From Evansella halocellulosilytica (GTDB lineage Bacteria; Bacillota; Bacilli; Bacillales; Salisediminibacteriaceae), in assembly GCF_002335745.1 (NCBI RefSeq), contig NZ_NIST01000001.1, forward strand, positions 1,708,039 through 1,772,038: a DNA stretch of 64,000 bases, written 5' to 3'. Position 1 is the first letter of the stretch, and each line of letters starts with the position of its first letter. The notes under the pieces are model-generated. The model saw only the letters and a list, made by a program, of their open reading frames with translations. It was not told where the DNA came from and ran no database searches. This document shows, in pieces, positions 9,100-17,966 of the stretch. A program made the translations under genes and the position numbers.

Positions 9100-9696
9100 A
9101 TGAATACTATCCCTTATGTGATTGAACAATCGAGTCGCGGTGAGCGCTCTTACGACATTTATTCAAGGTTGTTAAAAGACCGTATTGTCATGGTGAATCA
9201 TGAAATTAATGACCAAATGGCGAACAGTATCGTCGCTCAACTTTTGTTTTTAGCAGCAGACGACCCTGAGAAGGACATTTCGCTTTACATTAACAGTCCT
9301 GGCGGTTCTACGACAGCAGGGTTTGCGATTTATGACACGATGCAATTTATTAAACCAGACATTAGTACGATTTGTACAGGATTAGCAGCGTCGTTTGGAG
9401 CGATGTTACTGCTTGCCGGGACGAAAGGGAAACGGTTTGCCTTACCGAATAGCGAGGTGATGATTCATCAGCCGTTAGGAGGAGCACGCGGCCAAGCGAC
9501 TGATTTGGAAATCTCAGCGAGACGGATTATTAAGCTGCGAGAGCATATCAATAGTATTATTGCGGAAAAGACGGGAAAGCCTATTGAGAAAGTGGCTAAT
9601 GATACAGACAGAGACTTCTTTATGAGTGCGAGTGAGGCAAAAGAATACGGGATTATTGACGATATTATTGAATCGAAAAAAGCAGGTAATAAATAG
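9100..9696 (+). CDS. ClpP-family serine protease (probable second ClpP)
   Basis: A 198-residue Clp proteolytic subunit. All parts of the catalytic triad are visible: serine in [11 protein letters not shown] (residue about 98), histidine in [12 protein letters not shown] (about 123), and aspartate in [11 protein letters not shown] (about 172). The substrate-binding [17 protein letters not shown] is present too. Main ClpP in Bacillus normally reads GMAASMGAFLL; the F and M changes here, and the genomic setting next to a sigma factor rather than near uvrAB/hprK, suggest a paralogue. ClpP acts as a double heptamer with AAA+ partners (ClpX, ClpC). Start follows GTGGAGGAAACGAT. Confidence 0.88.
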   Translation: MNTIPYVIEQSSRGERSYDIYSRLLKDRIVMVNHEINDQMANSIVAQLLFLAADDPEKDISLYINSPGGSTTAGFAIYDTMQFIKPDISTICTGLAASFGAMLLLAGTKGKRFALPNSEVMIHQPLGGARGQATDLEISARRIIKLREHINSIIAEKTGKPIEKVANDTDRDFFMSASEAKEYGIIDDIIESKKAGNK

Positions 9697-9782
9697 ATTT
9701 GTGTCAACTTTTCTCCTTCACGTATGAAACAAAAAAAATTACACAAAATACAACAGTATTTTAATACAAAGGAGAGATGAAT

Positions 9783-10022
9783 ATGCCACAACAGCAAGCT
9801 CAACAAGCATTGCAGCAAATTGCTCAAATCGCTCAGCAATTAGAACAGCAAGAACAGCAAAATGCTCAGCAGATTCAACAACAACAGCAGCAACAACAGC
9901 AAGGTCAGCAAGCGAATGCCGGCCAGCAACAACAAATGGCTGCTCGTGAGCAAAATGCTGCACAACAATTACAGCAAATTCAGCAACTTGCGCAGCAGTG
10001 TCAACAACAGTTAGGTCAATAG
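9783..10022 (+). CDS. Glutamine-rich low-complexity small protein (79 aa)
   Basis: The product is dominated by glutamine, alanine and leucine (MPQQQAQQALQQIAQIAQQ and similar), with a pure nine-Q stretch in the middle. It begins and ends with a helical Q/A/L pattern and has a single cysteine near the C terminus. The ATG at 9783 follows AAAGGAGAG with good spacing; ATG 9777 is too close to that site. No domain is recognised. Similar tiny Q-rich proteins occur in Bacillus as spore-associated or unannotated proteins, but I cannot assign one. A terminator follows. Confidence 0.7.
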   Translation: MPQQQAQQALQQIAQIAQQLEQQEQQNAQQIQQQQQQQQQGQQANAGQQQQMAAREQNAAQQLQQIQQLAQQCQQQLGQ

Positions 10023-10063
10023 CTTCATTGTACCCGTAAAAATATGATGTTTTTGTCCATGAC

Positions 10064-10094
10064 ATGACCTCAGTACTCAATATACTGAGGTCAT
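10064..10094. terminator. Bidirectional hairpin between convergent genes
   Basis: ATGACCTCAGTA and TATACTGAGGTCAT pair around a CTCAA loop between the Q-rich gene and the convergent amidase gene. Confidence 0.75.
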
Positions 10095-10100
10095 TGCGTC

Positions 10101-11570
10101 TTATAAACGAGGTGCTTTTCGATGATTTGTCGCACATTCATAAGCATAGGCGTATTTTAATAATAAAGGTTCACTATATGCTGTACTCGTGAAGGTTATT
10201 CCTACAGGTTCCCCTTCTAGTGTGTAACCAGCTGGAACGGTTACAGATGGATATCCAGCTTTCGCTGGAATAAAAGCACCTAGATTGTTCGGATAGATAA
10301 TCGCGTCTAATTGATTGGCTGATAGCGCGGCATCGATCCCATTTTCTTTTGCTTCAAACTGGTCAAAAGCGAGTGCATTCAAGTAGGGAGCTTCAGTTAA
10401 ACTGCCAGACGTTCGTTCACATTGTTCAAAAATGGATTGACCATACTTTAACATCTTCTCAGAATGGTTGATATTATATTGAATGAGATCTGATAAAGTA
10501 CGAATGCTCGTATTTACGGCAAAATGTTGTAAATAGGCGTGTAAGGCAGGTTTAAATTCATGAATCATGACGTCAATATTCCAAGGCTGATCTTTTGAAG
10601 GGATCGTAACGGACGGGACGATAGTAGCCCCTAATTTTTCCAGTTCCTTAATGGCATTGTCGATAATCATCTTTTTCTCAGCAGGAAAACTGTCAACTGC
10701 ATAGTCACGAGCAATCCCAATTCGAGCACCATTCAGACCGTTTTTTTGTAAAACGGAAGTGAAGTCGAATTCATAAAGTATATCATTTGTTTTCGTAATC
10801 GGATCGTGCTGATCCTTTCCAGTGAGCACATTTAATAAAATGGCGGCATCTTTTACAGTTCTAGTCATTGGACCAGCAGTATCCTGAGTATGTGAAATTG
10901 GAATGATCCCTGTTCGGCTAATTAATCCGACTGTTGGTTTCACACCGACTATACTATTTTGACTTGCTGGACTTAAAATCGAGCCGGAAGTTTCTGTACC
11001 GATTCCGAGTGTCGCAAAGTTAGCAGCAATTGCAGCACCAGTACCAGAGCTTGAGCCGCCGCAATCGAAGTTTGGGCCGTATGGGTTCAATACTTGACCA
11101 CCTCTAGAACTATATCCACTCGGCATTCCTTCTGCTATAAAATTTGCCCACTCTGTCATATTTGTTTTTCCGAGAATGACCGCACCAGCTTCACGTAGTT
11201 TTTTAACGACAAACGAATCTTCTTTTGCGTAAGCATCTTTCATTGCTAGTGAGCCTGCGCTCGTATGCATTTTATCAGCTGTCGCAACGTTATCCTTAAT
11301 TAACACAGGAATACCATGAAGCGGACCTCGAGTTCCTTCTGTTTTGCGCTCATAGTCTAAAGACTCTGCGATCTGTAAAGCATCAGGGTTTATTTCTAAT
11401 ATGCTGTTTACCCCGCCTTCAGATTTGTCAAAAGCAGCAATCCGTTGAAAGTATAGGAGAACCAATTCTCTACTAGTGAGCTCGTCTTTTTCAAAAGCTG
11501 CTTGAAGTTGTTCCACTGTTGCCTCTTCTATTCTTTCCTCATGAAGATTCGTTGATCTTTCATTATGCAT
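10101..11570 (-). CDS. Amidase-signature family enzyme
   Basis: A 489-residue amidase-signature hydrolase. The Ser-cisSer-Lys triad regions are visible: lysine in GIPVLIKDNVATADKMHTSAG, the glycine/serine stretch DCGGSSSGTGAAIAANFAT, and the nucleophile region GTETSGSILSPASQNSIVGVKP. Unlike GatA it lacks the tRNA-amidotransferase context, and its C-terminal part (AIIYPNNLGAFIPAKAGYPSVTVPAGYTLEG) is that of stand-alone amidases. The natural amide is unknown. ATG at 11570 is preceded on the minus strand by GGAGGAG. Single gene with its own terminator region. Confidence 0.88.
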   Translation of the reverse strand: MHNERSTNLHEERIEEATVEQLQAAFEKDELTSRELVLLYFQRIAAFDKSEGGVNSILEINPDALQIAESLDYERKTEGTRGPLHGIPVLIKDNVATADKMHTSAGSLAMKDAYAKEDSFVVKKLREAGAVILGKTNMTEWANFIAEGMPSGYSSRGGQVLNPYGPNFDCGGSSSGTGAAIAANFATLGIGTETSGSILSPASQNSIVGVKPTVGLISRTGIIPISHTQDTAGPMTRTVKDAAILLNVLTGKDQHDPITKTNDILYEFDFTSVLQKNGLNGARIGIARDYAVDSFPAEKKMIIDNAIKELEKLGATIVPSVTIPSKDQPWNIDVMIHEFKPALHAYLQHFAVNTSIRTLSDLIQYNINHSEKMLKYGQSIFEQCERTSGSLTEAPYLNALAFDQFEAKENGIDAALSANQLDAIIYPNNLGAFIPAKAGYPSVTVPAGYTLEGEPVGITFTSTAYSEPLLLKYAYAYECATNHRKAPRL

Positions 11571-11972
11571 ATACTCTCCTCCACAGTTCTTTCTTTTCTC
11601 AGTTAATCATATCGTAGCCTATCGATGAAGCTTCCACAATGAATATGGTCTGAAATCGCTCAAACTGGATAAAATAATGTTACCCCTCTTTCCGAGGAGA
11701 CGTCGATAATCGCACATAGGGATACGATAATCGTCATGAGGCAGCGAAAAATTGATGTAGACTGACGAAAACGACTCAGAACTGGATCATCTTTATCCAA
11801 GCATGAGGTGTTATCGTCTAACGATAGCTGATGCTTCGTTACCTCGTACTACGCTGTTTTCTTCGCCTTTACTATCGTTTTCACTATGTTATAATCACAA
11901 TCGTGTGTTTAGGAACTTATCCTGTATATACAAATTACTGAGAATAAGTTCTACTTACATAGGAGGGTTATT
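11571..11972. other. Intergenic region, no gene seen
   Basis: Four hundred bases between the divergent amidase and a membrane protein gene. Short words such as GATAATCG and CGATAATC recur, but no ORF with a ribosome binding site, no strong hairpin and no recognised RNA was found. Promoters for both flanking genes must lie here. Confidence 0.4.
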
Positions 11973-12426
11973 TTGAAAAAAGAATTCATACAGTTTATCT
12001 TTTTTGTCTTAAGTATTATCAGCTTTTTCATCGGCACGATCGCTGGAATCATTTCACTAATATCGTATTTTATTGGGTCTGAGGTATTGATTCATTCTTG
12101 GACAGCGGTCATATTATTTGCGGCAGGAACCTTTTTTTTGGGTTATTCCACTGCAAATCATTGATTGGTTACATTTAATCCCTGTTCAACGTCGTATGAA
12201 ACGGATCGTTTATCCATATCTCATTACAATTATACAAGTATCCGTATTTGTGTATTATATGGTGAAACTAAATTCACATGTTGCTGACGTTGTTTTTACT
12301 AATATTGGTTTAATTATCTACTCGCTCGTCATGGTTTTATTTACGAAAGGGTTGTTAACCTGGCTTGCAAAGTATGTGAGAAAAATGCAGAAAAATGAAC
12401 AGTTAGTGACTATAGAGCGTCAATAA
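11973..12426 (+). pseudogene. Four-helix small membrane protein gene, frameshifted at a T8 tract
   Basis: Two overlapping frames together look like one gene. Frame one (TTG at 11973 behind AGGAGGG, to 12164) encodes MKKEFIQFIFFVLSIISFF and a second helix up to ILFAAGTFFLGYSTANH. The frame reaching 12426 (from about 12118) continues the hydrophobic pattern: VIPLQIIDWLHLIPVQ, then two more helices and a basic tail KYVRKMQKNEQ. The switch falls at the eight-T run at 12132-12139. A one-base change there would give a single protein of about 150 residues with four membrane segments. Sequencing error, a true pseudogene or slippage cannot be told apart here. Confidence 0.6.
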
Positions 12427-12429
12427 AAG

Positions 12430-12468
12430 AAGAAGCCTTGAGTTCTCAAATGAGAGGACCGGCTTCTT
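12430..12468. terminator. Bidirectional hairpin between convergent genes
   Basis: AAGAAGCC (12430-12437) pairs with GGCTTCTT (12461-12468), with inner pairing GTTCTC/GAGAGG, between convergent membrane-protein genes. Confidence 0.75.
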
Positions 12469-12716
12469 TATGTTATGAGTGATATTGAGAATGTCGTGAT
12501 GAAGCCTGCACTTAACATCACTACAGTTAGAGCCATCGTGATGACTTGTCCACTGAAATGGTGTTTCTTCACATATACGAATGATGCTATAGAAAAGCTG
12601 AGCAGAGAAACAAGCAAGGACAATGGCTGCTCAGTGATCGGTTCGGAAAATAGTTGGATAAATAAGTAGGCGTGAAATCCGATCATAAATAAAAACACGT
12701 ACGGTAAGCTTTTCAT
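12468..12716 (-). CDS. Small integral membrane protein (82 aa), unknown function
   Basis: About 82 residues with three hydrophobic segments: LPYVFLFMIGFHAYLFIQLF, LSLLVSLLSFSIASFVYV and VITMALTVVMLSAGFITTF. The ATG at 12716 is chosen because GAGGTGCACAAC precedes it on the minus strand; the in-frame ATG at 12725 lacks a site. It follows the acetyltransferase gene (stop at 12727) by about 10 bases, so both probably form one minus-strand unit. No family recognised. Confidence 0.65.
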   Translation of the reverse strand: MKSLPYVFLFMIGFHAYLFIQLFSEPITEQPLSLLVSLLSFSIASFVYVKKHHFSGQVITMALTVVMLSAGFITTFSISLIT

Positions 12717-12726
12717 GTTGTGCACC

Positions 12727-13245
12727 TCATTTAAAAGATAGTAGCGGACATCTCATCGAAACAAATTCTACATTATGATTTCCAACAGGGCTAAAAAAAT
12801 GATCGCCTCTTTTAAAGCCGACTTTTTCATATAGACGAATCGCCCGTTTATTAAAAGTAGTGACGACGAGACGAGCTTCTGGTGGCGCTTTTAGTTCTTT
12901 TAAAAATGTCAAAGCTGACGTTAAAAATGCTGTTCCATATCTTTTTCCAGTTAAGTCCGGGTGTATTCCGAGTCCAATATCGACAGGGATTTCATCGTTA
13001 TAAAGAGCAATTTCATATCCTCCTGGAACTCGTGCAGCTTCTCCAAAACAGACATAACCGATAAGGTTCCCATCTTCATTTTTCACCATGTAATAGTCAT
13101 AATTTATAAACTCATTTATCGTTTCTTCGCTTCCATCCATACTGTATAAATCATAGGGAGCTGGATATTGCCATGTGGAGATTGTTTCAGCTTCTTTGCG
13201 TGTCATTGGTGAAAAGTTGAGGTTTGATATGATCGATTTGTCCAT
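12727..13245 (-). CDS. GNAT-family N-acetyltransferase
   Basis: A 172-residue GNAT protein. The acetyl-CoA loop is modified but recognisable: DIGLGIHPDLTGKRYGTAFLTSALTFL (G-x-x-Y-G instead of G-x-G), followed by motif B, TFNKRAIRLYEKVGFKRGDHFF. The N terminus (NLNFSPMTRKEAETISTWQYPAPYDLYSM) resembles the RimJ/RimL-like and AAC(6')-like branch. Substrate unknown. ATG 13245 is preceded by AAGGAGC on the minus strand. Likely cotranscribed with the small membrane protein downstream. Confidence 0.83.
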   Translation of the reverse strand: MDKSIISNLNFSPMTRKEAETISTWQYPAPYDLYSMDGSEETINEFINYDYYMVKNEDGNLIGYVCFGEAARVPGGYEIALYNDEIPVDIGLGIHPDLTGKRYGTAFLTSALTFLKELKAPPEARLVVTTFNKRAIRLYEKVGFKRGDHFFSPVGNHNVEFVSMRCPLLSFK

Positions 13246-13398
13246 AATGATTGCTCCTTAATGACAGTGTAGATAATGTATAAAAAGGCTGAATTTTCTA
13301 TAATTATTATACCAGATTTTGTCTGCGAATAATAGACTGCTCTTGGATCCAAAGGGCTGGTATACTGCAAATAATTGCAGTGGATAGGAGGGGTTATG

Positions 13399-13992
13399 AT
13401 GGCTTATGTTTATCATAGAGTGCCAGCAGACATGACGGGTCAGAAGCTGCTCCCTTTAAATGAGTTGAAAAAGAGTCAGCCGGAGCTTTACGACAAATAT
13501 ACGAAAAAGTATATGGATCATCCGAAGAGAAAACATCTTCTAATGAGAAAAATACCGAAGCTGAATTGTTATTGGAATGATGTGATTCATTTATTGCCGA
13601 TTGACCCTACGAAGGTATATGGTGCTCTACGCGAAGCCGGGATGAATGAGAAGGATATGTTATTTTATCAAATTCCGCTCTCGCTATTTCCAGATCATGC
13701 TCAGTTCGCATTCTACCATTATCGTCCGGAAGCTTATGAAGGTCCCGGAAGTGATATGAAAGATTCAGAGATAACGTTAGTGAATCGTGATCATTTTCAA
13801 TGTGTAGAATATATTCGAAAAGAAACGAAGAGCTATTATGAGGAAAGTATCCGGGAAAACCGGCCATTCGGCTTGTTCCATTATATTCCCCATATCTTTT
13901 ACCGAGGATCAATCAATATAACGGAAACGGAAATAATTTCATGGAAAGAAAAGACGATCTCACCGGAATATGCAAAAAACAAAAAAGTGTAA
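13399..13992 (+). CDS. Conserved hypothetical protein (197 aa)
   Basis: No catalytic family recognised. The protein is soluble, rich in tyrosine, histidine and proline (MAYVYHRVPADMTGQKLLPL, KRKHLLMRKIPKLNCYWNDV, FYHYRPEAYEGPGSDM, FGLFHYIPHIFYRGSI). The pattern of a first strand with YHRVP followed by a statement of distance and an H-P-rich middle recalls group-specific Bacillus proteins, without known function. Start 13396 or 13399 behind AGGAGGGG; 13399 has better spacing. It is convergent with the next gene across a 41-bp perfect palindrome. Confidence 0.65.
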   Translation: MAYVYHRVPADMTGQKLLPLNELKKSQPELYDKYTKKYMDHPKRKHLLMRKIPKLNCYWNDVIHLLPIDPTKVYGALREAGMNEKDMLFYQIPLSLFPDHAQFAFYHYRPEAYEGPGSDMKDSEITLVNRDHFQCVEYIRKETKSYYEESIRENRPFGLFHYIPHIFYRGSINITETEIISWKEKTISPEYAKNKKV

Positions 13993-13995
13993 ATG

Positions 13996-14036
13996 CCCAA
14001 AAATATCCAGGTGCCTGGCACCTGGATATTTTTGGG
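13996..14036. repeat. Perfect 41-bp palindrome with GTGCCTGGCAC core, likely bidirectional terminator
   Basis: Left arm CCCAAAAATATCCAGGTGCC equals the reverse complement of the right arm; centre base 14016. T-rich right arm and position between convergent genes fit a terminator. Core shared with other sites, arms not. Confidence 0.88.
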
Positions 14037-14040
14037 TCTA

Positions 14041-14253
14041 CTACGTTTCACAATTGACTGTCCACTGTGTCCACATAAATGAATGGTCTGTCTCAGGTAT
14101 TCCTCCCTGCTCTTCGCATTGTGCGGCAGCACTTTTAAATGAATAGCTATTAAAAAAAGCAAGGCAGAGTATGATTATGAATGTGATGATGAGCAAACGT
14201 CCGCTAAAACGAATTACACTTCGCGCATTAATCAACTTTTCCATTTCGCTCAT
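14041..14253 (-). CDS. Small membrane-anchored protein, unknown function
   Basis: Seventy residues: a short cytoplasmic start (MSEMEKLINARSVIRFSGR), one hydrophobic helix (LLIITFIIILCLAFF) and an external part with two cysteines (QCEEQGGIPETDHSF ... TVNCET). The paired cysteines and 'CEEQGGIPE' recall small secreted Bacillus proteins with one disulfide. It overlaps the end of the upstream amidohydrolase gene by 26 bases, so it is probably translationally coupled to it. No close family recognised. Confidence 0.55.
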   Translation of the reverse strand: MSEMEKLINARSVIRFSGRLLIITFIIILCLAFFNSYSFKSAAAQCEEQGGIPETDHSFMWTQWTVNCET

Positions 14254-15385
14254 ACACTGTCTTTCCGTTAATAATCGTTTCTTTCACTTGAGTGTAAGAA
14301 TGGAAAGGGTGCTCAAACCAAATGACAAGATCAGCGTCTTTTCCTTCTTCTAATGTACCGACACGCTCTTCTACTCCGATATGACGGGCAGCCTGACCCG
14401 TAATCGCTTTAAATGCTGATTGTTCATTAAGACCGAATTTCACGGCAGTAGCGGCAGCCGTTGTTAAGTATTCAATACCAATGACTGGATGGTCGGTTGT
14501 AATTGAAAAAGGTACGTTATGTTTATCAAGCTCTAGTAACGTGTGGTACCCTTTATCTGCTAACTCTACTTTTGAACGTGTAGACATCGTAGGTCCAACT
14601 GAAACCTGGACACCAGATTCCGCAATTCGTTCAGCTATTAAATGACCTTCCGTACAATGTTCAATCGTCACCTCAATATCGAATTCTTCAGCAATTCTTA
14701 ATGAGGTAAGAATATCATCAGCGCGGTGAGCATGGGTACGGAACGGAATTTCTTTTTTCAAAACGGGGATTAACTGCTCATAACGTAAATTCCGTTCTTT
14801 CACATCACCGGCTTCTTTTTTCAGCATATAATCTTGCGCATTCATGAACGTTTGACGCATTAGAGCAGCTGTCCCCATTCTCGTCATCGGGCTGACTTTT
14901 TTTCCGCTGTAGACCCGTTTTGGGTTCTCACCGAAAGCACCTTTCATTCCTGACGGTGTTCGGATAAGCATGTCATCGACGATGTGTCCGACGGTTTTCA
15001 ATACGACCATTTCTCCGCCAATTACGTTAGCACTTCCAGGCATAATTTGTGTCGTTGTTACTCCGTGTTCACGGGCATCTTCAAACCCGCGCTCTCTCGG
15101 ATTAATGCCGTCAAGTGCCCGAATGTGTGGAGTCGTTGGCTCTGATGTTTCATTAAAATCTTGTCCTTCAAAGCCGAAGCCTGATTCGTGAACCCCTAGA
15201 TGTGTATGTACATCAATAAGACCAGGAGTAATATACTCTCCATGACAATCGGCAATGTCTGCAATTGAGGGGATATCAATCTGCTGGCCGACTGCACTAA
15301 TTTTTCCGTCTTCAACGAGGACGGTTCCTCCTTCGAGTGTTTTACCAGTTCCGTCTAATACGGTTGCGTTTGTGTAAGCTTTCAT
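14228..15385 (-). CDS. Metal-dependent amidohydrolase (imidazolonepropionase-like)
   Basis: A 385-residue TIM-barrel amidohydrolase of the HutI/dihydroorotase-like group. Visible metal and catalytic motifs: GLIDVHTHLGVHESGFGFEGQDFNE near residue 55, lysine- and histidine-containing stretches RTHAHRADDILTSLRIAEE and EVTIEHCTEGHLIAERIAE, and ITTDHPVIGIEYL with the aspartate ligand; the C terminus has the composite-domain motif VGTLEEGKDADLVIWFEHP. The real substrate is unknown, since these proteins include hydrolases of many cyclic amides and peptides. ATG at 15385 behind GGAGGAAAA on the minus strand. Confidence 0.87.
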   Translation of the reverse strand: MKAYTNATVLDGTGKTLEGGTVLVEDGKISAVGQQIDIPSIADIADCHGEYITPGLIDVHTHLGVHESGFGFEGQDFNETSEPTTPHIRALDGINPRERGFEDAREHGVTTTQIMPGSANVIGGEMVVLKTVGHIVDDMLIRTPSGMKGAFGENPKRVYSGKKVSPMTRMGTAALMRQTFMNAQDYMLKKEAGDVKERNLRYEQLIPVLKKEIPFRTHAHRADDILTSLRIAEEFDIEVTIEHCTEGHLIAERIAESGVQVSVGPTMSTRSKVELADKGYHTLLELDKHNVPFSITTDHPVIGIEYLTTAAATAVKFGLNEQSAFKAITGQAARHIGVEERVGTLEEGKDADLVIWFEHPFHSYTQVKETIINGKTVYERNGKVD

Positions 15386-15717
15386 GAAATTTTCCTCCTA
15401 ACGTTTTCACTCGTAATTTATTTCGATACTCAAAACACATTTCCTGCAAAAAAACGACATAACTTTAGATCGCTTATGGTTTCATTGATAAAAATAAATC
15501 GGTATTAGTCAATCATTGTCTATCGTTATCTGGTGGACATTTAGAGGTTAGGAGGCGATTTTCGATGTTTCATCGAGTACTGAACAGTTATGATTAAATA
15601 TAGACGGCATGAATATTTTTAAGCGAAATATGTATATCCGTTCTCTTTCATGCATAAGAATGATATACTGTCCATGTAAAAACGTGGAAAGTACGTCATC
15701 CTTGGAGGAGAATGAAT

Positions 15718-16632
15718 ATGAAGCGGGCACGGTTAATTTATAACCCTTCTTCAGGAAGAGAACAAGTGAAAAGACATTTACCATATATTTTAGAGAAGCT
15801 AGAATTAGCTGGCTATGAAGCATCTGCACATGCAACGACTGGAAAAAACTGTGCAAAACGAGCAGCAAAACTTGCGTGTGAACGGAAATTCGATTTAGTT
15901 GTTGCTGCCGGTGGCGACGGTACAATTAATGAAGTAGTCAGCGGTATTGCTGAACAGGAATATCGTCCGAATGTCGGACTCATTCCTGGCGGAACAACAA
16001 ATGATTTTGCAAGAGCACTCCACATTCCACGTGACATTGAAAAAGCGTGCGAAATATTAACGAATGGACGTCTCCAATCGATTGATGTCGGTAAAGTCGG
16101 TATGGAATACTTTATAAATATTGCTGGAGCAGGAACACTGACAGAGCTGACATATGAAGTGCCAAGTCGGTTGAAAACGATGATGGGACAAGTTGCATAC
16201 TACGTAAAAGGATTTGAAAAGCTACCACGGATAAAGCCGACTCACGTAACGATTGAGTATGACGGTAAGTTGTTTGAAGGAGAAATTATGTTGTTTCTCG
16301 TTTCAAACACGAACTCAGTTGGAGGATTTGAAAAGCTAGCCCCAAATGCATTCTTAAATGATGGCCTTTTTGATTTGATTATTTTGCAAAAAACAAACTT
16401 AGGCGATGTTGTAAGATTAACAGGTGCAGCTCTTCGTGGGGAGCATATTAACGATGATTGTGTTATTTATGTTCAAGCGAACCGGATTAAAATACATAGT
16501 CGGGATGAATTGCAATTGAACGTGGATGGAGAATACGGTGGGAGTTTGCCAGGGGAGTTCATTAATTTGCACAATCACATTAAAATGGTCATTCCAAATA
16601 AAAAACTTGCTTGTATTCAGGAGCTGTATTAA
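15718..16632 (+). CDS. dgkB: Diacylglycerol kinase, DgkB type
   Basis: A 304-residue lipid kinase of the DAGK catalytic family. The signature VVAAGGDGTINEVVSGI (nucleotide-binding GGDGT) lies near residue 65 and PGGTTNDFARALHIP near 100; LNVDGEYGGSLPG near the C terminus is also typical. DgkB recycles diacylglycerol produced during lipoteichoic acid synthesis to phosphatidic acid at the membrane. In B. subtilis yerQ (dgkB) lies downstream of gatCAB and next to rlmCD; here rlmCD is 18 kb away. ATG 15718 is preferred to 15712 from spacing to GGAGGAG. Confidence 0.92.
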   Translation: MKRARLIYNPSSGREQVKRHLPYILEKLELAGYEASAHATTGKNCAKRAAKLACERKFDLVVAAGGDGTINEVVSGIAEQEYRPNVGLIPGGTTNDFARALHIPRDIEKACEILTNGRLQSIDVGKVGMEYFINIAGAGTLTELTYEVPSRLKTMMGQVAYYVKGFEKLPRIKPTHVTIEYDGKLFEGEIMLFLVSNTNSVGGFEKLAPNAFLNDGLFDLIILQKTNLGDVVRLTGAALRGEHINDDCVIYVQANRIKIHSRDELQLNVDGEYGGSLPGEFINLHNHIKMVIPNKKLACIQELY

Positions 16633-17060
16633 AAGTATTGTTGTGTAAGCCTTAAAGGAAAGTGTCATTTCTTAAATTACTTCAAAAGAAAAGGTGGTCA
16701 CGTCCATTTTAATAGGTAGAATGTTGGGTGTGAGTTCGATATAGTATCGAACTCATGCCCTTTAATTTTCCCCCATTGTTTGTTGGAAAGTTTGACATTA
16801 AACCTTTAGGTGGTTGTGTCTAACAATTAAGGTGCAGTTCACTTCATAAGCTTTTTTTAATGATGGTAAAAAAACATAACTGGAACTTCAGCTTCAGTCT
16901 AATATCATTTGAGCATATTTTTTTCTATTAAAATTGTATGATTGCATAACGTTAACTAAATCTTGCACGATAGCATAAGAGGTTCTCGACAAGTACCATT
17001 CACTTGCTGAGAACCTCCTTCTACTCGCTATTCCAAGATTTTTAGGGCACCACGGATCAT
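16633..17060. other. Intergenic region with a hairpin-repeat copy
   Basis: No ORF with a start signal. The right part (16961-17020) is one of two diverged copies of a sequence beginning CTTGCACGA and ending in a hairpin (GAGGTTCTC ... GAGAACCTC, 16979-17017); the other copy is at 21724-21787. The hairpin lies 3' of the minus-strand gene ending at 17061 and may serve as its terminator. Confidence 0.5.
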
Positions 17061-17966
17061 CTATGTATCAATTCGTTCGTAGGCAGCGAGTGACTTTAAT
17101 GTTTGCACGGTCAACCAGCTTTTCCATTCAGGCAATGCTTCATTTTTCCAAACTTCTTTATATTGTCCCCACTCCCAAAATGGAAGCCAAGAACCGTCTG
17201 GCTGCTGGTTGTCAATTTCGTAATCAAGATTTTCATTGACTGCATCTCTTAAAACATTGGCTAATGGAGAATTTGGCGTCGGTGCTACCCAAAACGGCTT
17301 CGCACAATACCCATCCCATTTTGATGAATCGAGTGTAACGATATCTTTTGCTTGTTCCCGAAGTTTTTCAATCACGATCGTTTTTCCGGGGTCTGGCATT
17401 CCGTCAACGAGTCTTAAATAACAAAGGAGGTCATGGAATTCAAGAGGCTCTTCTAATTGTTCAATGTATCGAAAAACATGATCGTGGAATGAAGGAAGAA
17501 GATCGTTTGACATACATTGAGGATAAACATGATAATACCCGACAATTTCTGCCCCTGGGTTCGCTTCAAAATGCCCAGAATCATCTGTATATGTCCACCA
17601 GTCTGCCCGTGGATAGTCATTCATATGAGCAAGCTTTAATGGCCAGTATCCATAGCGATCATACATATTCGTAAAGTACTTCATCATTGATTTAACAATT
17701 GGATGCTTCCACGATGCATTGACCTCACGAACATATTGCATACCAACGGAAGTAACAATTGCACTAGAATGAGGTGAGCGAATATCTGGCTCTAAAGCAT
17801 GTCCGAGACCGCCGTCATTATTTTGGTATGCAGCTAATGTATGTAAGACGGAGTCGCTTGAGCCATTTTCAAAATAATACTCAAATAATTTTCGATCGAT
17901 CGTTCGACCATTCGTTTTGACAAAATGAGCAGCCTGTTCAAACTGACCAGCTGTTAGTCGTTTCAT
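17061..17966 (-). CDS. Conserved hypothetical protein, alpha/alpha-barrel (terpene cyclase-like) fold
   Basis: 301 residues from the ATG at 17966 (MKRLTAGQFEQAAHFVKTN), which follows AAGGAGC on the minus strand; the longer frame to 18089 has no such signal. Motifs of the type ALAAYQNNDGGLGHALEPDI and DNQQPDGSWLPFWEWGQY match the Q-x-x-D-G-x-W/F-G repeats of prenyltransferase/squalene-cyclase-like alpha-barrels. The catalytic DxDD or metal-binding residues of true cyclases are not seen, so function is unknown. Unlike membrane cyclases it has no signal peptide. Confidence 0.7.
   Translation of the reverse strand: MKRLTAGQFEQAAHFVKTNGRTIDRKLFEYYFENGSSDSVLHTLAAYQNNDGGLGHALEPDIRSPHSSAIVTSVGMQYVREVNASWKHPIVKSMMKYFTNMYDRYGYWPLKLAHMNDYPRADWWTYTDDSGHFEANPGAEIVGYYHVYPQCMSNDLLPSFHDHVFRYIEQLEEPLEFHDLLCYLRLVDGMPDPGKTIVIEKLREQAKDIVTLDSSKWDGYCAKPFWVAPTPNSPLANVLRDAVNENLDYEIDNQQPDGSWLPFWEWGQYKEVWKNEALPEWKSWLTVQTLKSLAAYERIDT

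Noticed and set aside
9739-10137. 132-aa minus-strand ORF opposite the Q-rich gene
   Set aside because: It is the mirror of CAG/CAA repeats (runs of A/V/E), lacks a start signal and crosses a terminator.
12475-12669. 64-aa plus-strand ORF
   Set aside because: Antisense to the small three-helix membrane protein, which has the better start signal and hydrophobic pattern.
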